Of a DNA stretch of 64,000 nucleotides, positions 56,579 to 64,000 are shown in pieces. Positions within the stretch are counted from its first letter, which is position 1. Each line of letters begins with the position of its first letter. The stretch is from Flavobacterium subsaxonicum WB 4.1-42 = DSM 21790. Its GTDB lineage: Bacteria > Bacteroidota > Bacteroidia > Flavobacteriales > Flavobacteriaceae. The position numbers and the translations under genes are program-made. The notes below the pieces were generated by a model. The model was not told where the DNA came from. It ran no database searches and saw only the letters and a list, made by a program, of their open reading frames with translations. The stretch lies in contig NZ_KE383910.1 in the NCBI RefSeq assembly GCF_000422725.1, positions 295,887 through 359,886 of the forward strand. Direction: 5' to 3'.

Positions 56579-59500
56579 ATGAAAAAAATTACCCTTATGT
56601 TTTTCATGTTTTTCATTTCCTTATGCAGCTATGCACAATTAGCTGAAGAAGGTTTTGAAGGTACATGGACTACACAAACAGGTACCGGGCTGGGAGGCCC
56701 TGCAGGATGGGCGCTTGCCAATATTGGCACAGGCTCTCAGGTCTGGTGGATACAGGGCGACGGCTCTACCCAACAACCTGCTTTTGAAGGCACTCACTCT
56801 GCCTTTCTTGAAAAAGAAAACGTTGCAACAAACACGTTTTCTGAAGATTGGTTAATAACCAAGTCTTTTCCATTGCCGGTTAACCCGCAATTGCACTTTT
56901 ACTCTAAATTGTTTTTTAATGCAGACCAGAGTACACAGTTTAAAATTTACATAGCCCCTGCCACTAATGCGCAGACTAACACTACCGGCTATGGTACACC
57001 TGTAATTGAGTGGACTGAGCTACAGTTAAACCCTACGCAACTTGCGTGGACAGAAAAAACGGTAGACATTCCTACTACTATTGCTGCAGGTACAGAGGTA
57101 TACCTTGCTTTTGTAATGAAAGGCGATAATGCCGAGCGTTGGGCTATAGATAACGTATCTGTAACCGCAAAATGTTTAGACCCTACATTGCCAACAGCTA
57201 CAAGCCCTGGCCTTACTACTGCTAACCTTAACTGGGGTAACCCAAGTGGTGCTACACAGTGGGAAATAGAAATTGTAGGACCAAACCTTTCTCCTACAGG
57301 TACAGGAGATATTTACGATGGACCACTGCCGTATGTTGCCGGCGGACCTCTTTCTGAATATGTTCTTTTACCAGATACTACCTATACTTACTATGTGCGT
57401 GCACGTTGTAGCGATGGTGGAAAGAGTGCCTGGATAGGCCCTGTTACATTTAGTACTGTAGCACTGGGCGAAGGCTGTGGCGCACCTATTGTTGTGCCGT
57501 CTGCGCTACCGTACACTACTACAGATAACACCTCTAACTATGGCGATACCGTAGATGGCAGCCCGGGTGCAACCGGTTGTGGCACTACAGGTGGCTACCT
57601 TAACGGTAACGATGTATTTTATGCTTATACCCCTACAACATCGGGCGTTATTAGTATAGATGTTACCAATAACGGTACATGGACCGGTGTTTTTGTTTAT
57701 AACAGTTGTGCAAATGTAGGTGTTAGCTGTGTTGGCGGCGCATCATCTTCGGCAGCAACAGCGTTATCAATACCGCAATTATCTGTTACGGCAGGCACTA
57801 CGTATTACATAGTAATATCTACTAATGCTACTCCGCAAACAACTCCATACACACTTACTATACAGCAGGTAAACTGCCCTAAACCAGAAGGCGGCGCTAC
57901 TGTGGCAACAGCTACATCGGCACAGCTTAACTGGACAAACCCAGGTAATGCTACATCGTTTCAGGTTGTGGTTCAAACTCCTGGTGCAGGTGTGCCATCT
58001 GGCGCAGGTACAACAACAACAAGTAATGTTAACTATCCTGTAACGGCTACTACTGCCGGTGTTGCCTTTACAGAGGCTACATCTTACGAATATTATGTAA
58101 GGGCAGACTGTGGCGATGGTACATTTAGTGCATGGGCGGGCCCGTTCTCTTTCATGACAACGCAGGTGCCGGGAACACTAAACTATACACAGGATTTTGA
58201 AGGTGTACACGGCTTTTCGCTTAGCAATGGTACTGCTACCAATAAATGGGCAGTGGGTACAGCAACAGCTAATGGAGGTACACACTCGTTATATATATCT
58301 AACAACAATGGTGTAGCTAATGCTTATAACACCTCTGCGTCTTCCGTAGTTCATGCGTTTAGAGACTTAGCTATACCTGCAGGTGCAGACCAGGTTAATC
58401 TTTCTTTCGACTGGAAAAATGTAGGAGAAAATGGTTTTGACTACATAAGGGTATGGATGGTTCCTGCAACCTACCTACCGGCTGTTGGCACGCAAATTAC
58501 TGCTGCTACAGACCGCGTGCAAATTGGTGGCAACTTAGTTGGCAGCTCTGCCTGGACTACTGTTAACACCATTCTTACAACTACTCCGTATATTGGAACA
58601 ACAAGAAGACTAATATTCGAGTGGAGAAATGATGGTAGCGTTGGTACGCAGCCGCCTGCAGCTATAGATAACGTTAACTTATCTGTAATTACATGTTCTC
58701 AGCCGGGCAACCTTGCTGTAACAGCTACAGATACTCAGGCTACATATACCTGGACAGGCCCATCCTCGGGTACTGCTACTTACCAGTACTATCTTGCTAC
58801 AGGCAGTACTCCGCCAACGGCAGGTACTCCGGCTACAGGTACTACAACTGCAACAACGTATGTACAAACGCCATTGGAGCCATCTACTACTTACTACTTC
58901 TGGGTTAAGAGTGATTGCGGTACCGAAGATGGTGTAAGTTTCTGGACTGGTCCTGTTAGTTTTACAACGCCTCAGGTACCGGTAGTTTTACCGTATGTTC
59001 AGGATTTTGAGTCAGAAAACAGCGGCTTTGCCTTAAATAACGGTACACAAACCAACAAATGGTTTGTAGGTACTGCTACAAGCAACAGCCCTACACATTC
59101 GTTATATATATCTAACGATAATGGTGTAAGTAATGCTTACAACACTACGGCAACATCGACCGTACAGGCGTACAGAGATATTATGATACCTGCCGGTGCA
59201 GGCGATATTAATATATCTTTCGACTGGAAAAATGCTGGTGAAAATAGTTTTGACTTCATCAGGGTATGGATGGTACCGGTTGATTTTACCCCTGTTGCCG
59301 GTACGCAAATTACTGCAGGTACAGGCAGGGTACAATTAGGCGGTAACCTTAACAGTAACTCTAACTGGACAACCCTTAACTTTATCCAAAACGTATCTGC
59401 TTATGCTAACGTTGCAAGAAGGTTAGTGTTTGAGTGGAGAAACGACGGTAGTGTTGGTACACAGCCACCTGCTGCTATAGACAACCTTAACATTAGCGTT

Positions 59501-62500
59501 ATTACTTGTCCGCAGCCTACAAACCTAAGTGCAGATACTACAACTACAACAGCCACTTTAAACTGGAACGAAGTTGGTACTGCTACAGAGTGGGTTGTTT
59601 ACGTGCAGCCGGCAGGTACTGCCGCTCCTGTACAAGGTGCCCCGGGCGGTGTTACCGTTACAGAGCACCCAGTAACAATCGAAAATCTTGAGCCATCTGC
59701 CAACTTACAATATTATGTTCAGGCAGTATGTTCAGACGATGATTCAAGCTTATTCTCTGGTCCGTTCCTTTTCGAAATGGATCCGCTTTGCCCAGAACCT
59801 ACAGATCTAATGGCTACATGTCTTAGTGCTAATAGTGCTGCTTATTCATGGGAAGCAGGCGGTGGCGAAACATCTTGGGAATATGTAGTGCTTCCTGCAA
59901 CGGCGCCAGAGCCAACGACAGGTACCGTAGTTACTACACCTTCGGCAGTTTCAGACAACTTAACTGTTGCTACACAATATACATTATATGTAAGAGCGGT
60001 ATGTGCCACTATCGAGGGTTATAGCCCTTGGGCAGAATATAACTTTGCAACCCCTTCGGTTGGCCCTGGCGATGCGCAGCCTTTTTGTGCAGGAGACAGC
60101 GGTGTAGCTGTACCTAACTCTACAGGTGTAACAGGTTACGGTTCTATAGGATGTTTAGGCAGTACTCCAAACCCAGTTTGGTATTACCTTACAATAGACC
60201 AGCCGGGCAACCTTGTATTCCTTCTTTCTCAGGTTAATAATAACGGTGTTGGTATCGACGTAGACTTTGCTGCCTTTGGGCCATTTACATCTGAAACCGA
60301 TGCTTGTAGCCAGATAGAATTAGTACCGGGTGCTAACCCGCTTATTGTAGCATGTAGCTACTCTGCAGCAGCTATAGAAAACTTTACTATATCTAATGCA
60401 CAGGCAGGTCAGGTTTATGCTTTGCTTATAACAAACTTTAACGGTTCTGCCGGTCAGATTACGTTAACGCAAACTAATGCAACTGCTCCGGGTGCGGGTA
60501 CAACAAGCTGTAATGTTACAGTAGACCTTGGAACAGACCAAATACTTTGTGCTACTGATGAGGCTGATGTTACAGCTACAATTGGTAACCCTACAGATGC
60601 TTCTGGCTTTACCTATACCTGGTTTGTAGATGGTGTAGAAATAGAAAACCCTGATGTAGTTGCTACATCTGATGCATCTGAAACTATCCACGTAACACAA
60701 CTTGGAACGCATGTATACAGTGTAATTGTAACTAACCCTGATGCTGTTCCGTCTGATGATCCAATCACAGATCAGATCTCTGTATCGCTTAGCCCTGTGT
60801 TCGTGGCGCCAACTCCCGCCCCTATAACTGTATGTACCGCAGGTACTACGGCCGCTATAGATCTTTCTGCAATAAACTTCCTTGAAGGTTTAGATCCGGA
60901 TGATTATGAAGTGGTAGGTGTGTACAACTCTACGGCTAATGCCAATACTGGTACTAACCCTATAAACGTTAACGTACCTTTTAATGCAACATCACAAACC
61001 CTTTATGTTGTAATAGCAGATAGTAATGTATTATCATGTACTCAAATAGTACCATTGGTTATTACTGTATCAGCAGCCCCTACAGCTACAATAGCTTATG
61101 CAGGCCCGTACTGCTCTACAGGTGCAAACGGAACGGCTACTATAACAGGTGCTACAGGTGGTACATTTACTTATGTGGCAACTACTGCTGGAGATGTTTT
61201 AGTTTTAGACCCAGCTACAGGAGCTATTACTATGGCTGGTAGCGATGCCGGTACGTATACAGTAACTTATACCGTTGCTGCAACTACTACCTGCCCAGAG
61301 TTTGTTACTACAACTACAGTTGTAATTAACGAGGCTCCTACAGCACAAATTGGCTACGGCAACGGAACTTTCTGTTCTAACGTAGGTACTATAGAGGCTA
61401 ATGCTATTGTGGGTACCTTAGGTGGTACATACACTATAACTGGTGGTTTAACTATAGATCCTGCAACAGGAGATATTACTGTAGATGGTACAACTACACC
61501 GGGCACTTACACGGTTACGTATACAATAGCCGCTACAGGCCCATGTGCTGCCTTTACAACTACTTTTGATATTACAATTGTTACTCAGCCAGTGGCTGCT
61601 ATATCTTACGCAGGCACTCCGTACTGCTCTGGTACAGGTACGGCTACAGTAACACAAACAGGCTCTATAGGTGGCGTTTATACGTCTACTGATGGACTTG
61701 TTATAGATGCTACAACAGGCGAAATTGATCTTGCTGCAAGTACAGCGGGCACATATACAGTTACTTATACTGTTGCTGCTGCCGGTGGTTGCCCTGAGTT
61801 TGCTGTAACAACTTCTGTTACAATTAACCAGGCTCCGGATGCAACAATAGAATACACAAGTGTATCTTTCTGTTCTAATGCAGGTGTTGTAACACCGGGC
61901 ATTATTGGTACAGGTGGTGGTACATTTAGCGCAACAGGCATAACAATAGATCCTGTTACAGGAGCTATAGATACCGCCACTGCTACAGAAGGTACTTATA
62001 CTGTTACTTATACAATAGCTGCTTCTGGCCCATGTGCAGAATTTGTTACAACTACAGAGATTACCATTACTGCACAACCGGTAGCTACTATTACTTATGG
62101 TACAGCTCCTTTCTGTACAGATGCAGGTACTGCAACTGTAACACAAACTGGCGCTACAGGTGGTGTGTATACTGCCGCTGCAGGACTTATTATCGATCCT
62201 GCTACAGGCGAGATAAACCTTGCTGCAAGTACAGCAGATACGTATGAAGTAACGTATACTGTTGCTGCTGCAGGCGGATGTGATGCAGTTGTTGCTACTG
62301 CAAATGTTGTTATCACGGCGCTGCCAAAAGCTGATTTTAGCTATGCATTTACTACAATTTGTACTAATGCTGCCAATGTTGCTGCTACCCTTACAACCGG
62401 TGGTACTGCAGGTACGTATACTGTAGATGTTCCAGGCCTTACTATAGACCCGGTTACAGGTACAATTACCCCTGCTACAAGTTTAGAAGGTACTTATGTT

Positions 62501-63322
62501 GTTACTAACACGGTTGCCGCTTCTGGCGGATGTGCGCAGGTAACTGCTACATTTACTGTAAACATTATTCCGGCTCCAATACCAACATTTACGTATGCAT
62601 CTGTTGCTTACTGCCAGGATGAAACTACTAATCCGTCTCCAATCTTAACAGACGCTGCCGGTACATTTAGTGCTTCACCTGCCGGATTATCTATCAATGC
62701 TACTACAGGTGTAATAGACCTTGCTGCAAGTACTCCTGGTACTTATACAGTAAGCAACACAGTGGCCGGTACTACAGATTGCCCATCGGTAACTGCAACT
62801 ACTACCATTACTATAACAGCATTGCCTGTTGTAACTGTGATACATGAATGTATTAATAATGAGTACACACTATCTGTTTCTTTCGAGAACGACCTTGTAA
62901 ACAACCCTGATACTGTATCTTATTCTTGGAACAGTGGCAGTGTAGAACTTGGTACAGACGAGACACTTGTTATTAGAGATGGCGGTACTTATTCTGTAAC
63001 CGTTACTCCACTAAGCGGCGAATGCCCTGCTACTGCAGAGATTGTTGTAGAGAGCGCAAGCTGTATGGTACAAAAAGGTATATCACCTAACAACGATGGC
63101 TTAAATGATAGCTTCGACCTTTCTGGTCTTGATATCAGGAAACTTGAAATCTTTAACCGTTACGGTAAAGAGGTGTATAGCAAATCAGGCTATACTAACG
63201 AGTGGATGGGTCAAACCGATGGTGGCGATGAATTGCCAACAGGTACTTACTTCTTTATGTTTGAACGAAACAACGGTGAGACTCAAACCGGTTGGATTTA
63301 TATAAACAGACAGGAAAAATAA
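56579..63322 (+). CDS. 2247-residue repetitive adhesin-like protein with T9SS type B sorting domain
   Basis: Signal peptide MKKITLMFFMFFISLCSYAQ. Modules in order: a choice-of-anchor/cleaved-adhesin domain (about 22-200); an FnIII-like module (203-293); a PPC-like domain with YTPTTSGVISIDV (295-435); FnIII (436-528); two tandem anchor-plus-FnIII blocks of about 270 residues (530-800; 800-1070), each with FDWKNxGENxFDxIRVWMVP and FEWRNDGSVGTQPPAAIDN; further FnIII- and PPC-like parts; one FNL/DLS-type 90-residue module (about 1405-1495); seven Ig-like repeats of about 82 residues (1500-2083) of the form GTYTVTYTxAAxGxC; and the type B signal from KGISPNNDGLNDSFDLSGLD. It is a surface adhesin candidate. 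A PorP/SprF gene follows 272 bp on. Confidence 0.92.
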   Translation: MKKITLMFFMFFISLCSYAQLAEEGFEGTWTTQTGTGLGGPAGWALANIGTGSQVWWIQGDGSTQQPAFEGTHSAFLEKENVATNTFSEDWLITKSFPLPVNPQLHFYSKLFFNADQSTQFKIYIAPATNAQTNTTGYGTPVIEWTELQLNPTQLAWTEKTVDIPTTIAAGTEVYLAFVMKGDNAERWAIDNVSVTAKCLDPTLPTATSPGLTTANLNWGNPSGATQWEIEIVGPNLSPTGTGDIYDGPLPYVAGGPLSEYVLLPDTTYTYYVRARCSDGGKSAWIGPVTFSTVALGEGCGAPIVVPSALPYTTTDNTSNYGDTVDGSPGATGCGTTGGYLNGNDVFYAYTPTTSGVISIDVTNNGTWTGVFVYNSCANVGVSCVGGASSSAATALSIPQLSVTAGTTYYIVISTNATPQTTPYTLTIQQVNCPKPEGGATVATATSAQLNWTNPGNATSFQVVVQTPGAGVPSGAGTTTTSNVNYPVTATTAGVAFTEATSYEYYVRADCGDGTFSAWAGPFSFMTTQVPGTLNYTQDFEGVHGFSLSNGTATNKWAVGTATANGGTHSLYISNNNGVANAYNTSASSVVHAFRDLAIPAGADQVNLSFDWKNVGENGFDYIRVWMVPATYLPAVGTQITAATDRVQIGGNLVGSSAWTTVNTILTTTPYIGTTRRLIFEWRNDGSVGTQPPAAIDNVNLSVITCSQPGNLAVTATDTQATYTWTGPSSGTATYQYYLATGSTPPTAGTPATGTTTATTYVQTPLEPSTTYYFWVKSDCGTEDGVSFWTGPVSFTTPQVPVVLPYVQDFESENSGFALNNGTQTNKWFVGTATSNSPTHSLYISNDNGVSNAYNTTATSTVQAYRDIMIPAGAGDINISFDWKNAGENSFDFIRVWMVPVDFTPVAGTQITAGTGRVQLGGNLNSNSNWTTLNFIQNVSAYANVARRLVFEWRNDGSVGTQPPAAIDNLNISVITCPQPTNLSADTTTTTATLNWNEVGTATEWVVYVQPAGTAAPVQGAPGGVTVTEHPVTIENLEPSANLQYYVQAVCSDDDSSLFSGPFLFEMDPLCPEPTDLMATCLSANSAAYSWEAGGGETSWEYVVLPATAPEPTTGTVVTTPSAVSDNLTVATQYTLYVRAVCATIEGYSPWAEYNFATPSVGPGDAQPFCAGDSGVAVPNSTGVTGYGSIGCLGSTPNPVWYYLTIDQPGNLVFLLSQVNNNGVGIDVDFAAFGPFTSETDACSQIELVPGANPLIVACSYSAAAIENFTISNAQAGQVYALLITNFNGSAGQITLTQTNATAPGAGTTSCNVTVDLGTDQILCATDEADVTATIGNPTDASGFTYTWFVDGVEIENPDVVATSDASETIHVTQLGTHVYSVIVTNPDAVPSDDPITDQISVSLSPVFVAPTPAPITVCTAGTTAAIDLSAINFLEGLDPDDYEVVGVYNSTANANTGTNPINVNVPFNATSQTLYVVIADSNVLSCTQIVPLVITVSAAPTATIAYAGPYCSTGANGTATITGATGGTFTYVATTAGDVLVLDPATGAITMAGSDAGTYTVTYTVAATTTCPEFVTTTTVVINEAPTAQIGYGNGTFCSNVGTIEANAIVGTLGGTYTITGGLTIDPATGDITVDGTTTPGTYTVTYTIAATGPCAAFTTTFDITIVTQPVAAISYAGTPYCSGTGTATVTQTGSIGGVYTSTDGLVIDATTGEIDLAASTAGTYTVTYTVAAAGGCPEFAVTTSVTINQAPDATIEYTSVSFCSNAGVVTPGIIGTGGGTFSATGITIDPVTGAIDTATATEGTYTVTYTIAASGPCAEFVTTTEITITAQPVATITYGTAPFCTDAGTATVTQTGATGGVYTAAAGLIIDPATGEINLAASTADTYEVTYTVAAAGGCDAVVATANVVITALPKADFSYAFTTICTNAANVAATLTTGGTAGTYTVDVPGLTIDPVTGTITPATSLEGTYVVTNTVAASGGCAQVTATFTVNIIPAPIPTFTYASVAYCQDETTNPSPILTDAAGTFSASPAGLSINATTGVIDLAASTPGTYTVSNTVAGTTDCPSVTATTTITITALPVVTVIHECINNEYTLSVSFENDLVNNPDTVSYSWNSGSVELGTDETLVIRDGGTYSVTVTPLSGECPATAEIVVESASCMVQKGISPNNDGLNDSFDLSGLDIRKLEIFNRYGKEVYSKSGYTNEWMGQTDGGDELPTGTYFFMFERNNGETQTGWIYINRQEK
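61081..62829 (+). repeat. Seven tandem Ig-like coding repeats of about 246-250 bp
   Basis: Each unit encodes about 82 residues: an xIxYxxxxFC start, a GGTFT/GGVYT turn, IDPATGxI, TYTVTYT and a final GC/PC cysteine. Units 3 and 5 share TATVTQTG and LAASTA, while units 2 and 4 share TGPCAxF/SGPCAEF. The array therefore looks partly built by duplicating a two-unit block. Two cysteines per unit could form a disulfide. Confidence 0.85.
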
Positions 63323-63594
63323 TAAAAGGGTAAGCATTCTCCCGCTCGTAAAGAGTGGGAGATATCTTACTAATGTATTAAGCTAATTTTTAAATACATG
63401 TTAGCTGTTTATTATATTTTTGCTGTATTTTCCTAAATAAATCACAAAATCTTTATACATTTAGTCCGTATTTTGTTTTTTTGGAGGATATTAGCATGTT
63501 TTCCAATTTTAACATATTGCATTTATTTTAAATTTTAGCTGTATCTAATTAACTATCAATACCAAACCATTAAAAATTAAGAAAAAAAACACAC
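63323..63594. other. Spacer between the giant adhesin and the PorP/SprF gene
   Basis: CTCCCGCTC (63337-63345) and GAGTGGGAG (63351-63359) form a 9-bp stem with one G-T pair, but no T-run follows, so termination is uncertain and read-through to the next gene is possible. The rest is AT-rich with no clear TAnnTTTG box. Confidence 0.5.
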
Positions 63595-64000
63595 ATGAAG
63601 AAAATATACCTGGCGGCCTTATTGGCATTAGGAGGGCTGTTGGATGCTACGGCACAGCAGGACCCGCACTACACGCAGTACATGTACAACATGAATGTTA
63701 TCAACCCGGCATACGCGGGCAGTAAAGAAAACCTTTCGATAGGTTTACTATACCGCAAGCAATGGGTAGATATAGAAGATTCACCCAGTACAGGAACCTT
63801 TTCAGGGCACAGCCCAGTGGGCAAGAATGTGGGCCTGGGCCTATCGGCCATAGTAGACCAGATCGGGCCTGTAAAAGAGACCAATGTATATGCTGATTTC
63901 TCTTATACCCTAAAATTAGGCGGCGAACACCGTTTGGCACTGGGTATAAAAGCAGGCGCCACCTTTCACGATGTAGGCCTTTTTACCGACATCGGGGAGA
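63595..64000 (+). CDS. PorP/SprF-family type IX secretion membrane protein (partial)
   Basis: The first 135 codons are in the window. Signal peptide MKKIYLAALLALGGLLDATA, then the family hallmark QQDPHYTQYMYNMNVINPAY followed by AGSKENLSIGLLYRKQW, and SPVGKNVGLGLSAIVDQIGP. These outer-membrane beta-barrel proteins accompany type B sorted proteins; SprF is needed for surface delivery of SprB in F. johnsoniae. The large type B protein directly upstream is therefore its probable client. The C-terminus is outside the window. Confidence 0.93.
   Translation, partial: MKKIYLAALLALGGLLDATAQQDPHYTQYMYNMNVINPAYAGSKENLSIGLLYRKQWVDIEDSPSTGTFSGHSPVGKNVGLGLSAIVDQIGPVKETNVYADFSYTLKLGGEHRLALGIKAGATFHDVGLFTDIGE

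Noticed and set aside
61448..62146. Minus-strand frame of 232 codons rich in Cys, Ser and Asn
   Set aside because: It is the mirror of the Thr/Ala-rich Ig-like repeats of the giant adhesin and has no homology or start site.

Overview
The window looks like a chromosomal segment of a Flavobacteriaceae bacterium (Bacteroidota), probably Flavobacterium or a close relative. The signs are several cell-surface proteins with type IX secretion (T9SS) sorting domains, a PorP/SprF-family gene, many families typical of the phylum (DUF4837, DUF2480, DUF3078, DUF4349, HmuY), and promoter boxes of the Bacteroidota type TAnnTTTG. No rRNA, tRNA, CRISPR array, transposase or prophage was seen.

Layout. 1-7.5 kb: a cut-off secreted protein, DoxX-like protein, holB, a parvulin, pgk, a LysM lytic transglycosylase, a DUF4837 lipoprotein and an ElaA-like acetyltransferase. 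8-15.4 kb: a TolC-MacA-MacB-type efflux set followed by a LytS-type kinase and a LytTR regulator. 15.6-23.5 kb: a double-OmpA-domain protein, Kup, a sulfurtransferase, two unassigned small genes, a C-terminal processing protease, DUF4349 and rnpA. 23.8-27.4 kb: HmuY plus TonB receptor for heme. 27.6-33 kb: the suf operon (sufA-like, sufB, sufC, sufD), with an extra gene or gene pair at every internal junction. 33-42 kb: a T9SS type B protein, a metallo-hydrolase, an S8 protease and an M1 peptidase. 42-48.2 kb: a small Thr/Ala-rich secreted protein, an S24 regulator, DUF3078, DUF2480, and a second Fe-S cluster set (sufT-like, sufE, sufS). 48.6-52.4 kb: heme importer hmuTUV plus hemS-type heme-handling protein. 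52.5-64 kb: a leucine-rich T9SS type A protein, hflX, a 2247-residue T9SS type B protein and the start of a PorP/SprF gene.

How genes fit together. Two heme loci (hmuRY and hmuTUVS) share an 11-bp promoter motif and probably one iron-responsive regulator; together they cover surface capture, outer-membrane passage, inner-membrane import and cytosolic heme handling. Fe-S assembly is split between sufABCD and sufS-sufE-sufT. The last two genes form a likely adhesin plus dedicated secretion partner.

The most unusual material lies between genes. Many spacers are arrays of 7-8-bp units, each locus with its own unit. Two four-helix-bundle (23S rRNA intervening-sequence type) genes inside the suf operon are each bracketed by such arrays in inverted orientation, which suggests a small mobile cassette. 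A diverged copy of the last 30 codons of the C-terminal processing protease lies on the far side of an unassigned gene, another insertion-like footprint. There is also a 203-bp hairpin element with 37-bp perfect arms, and several other dispersed palindromic families.
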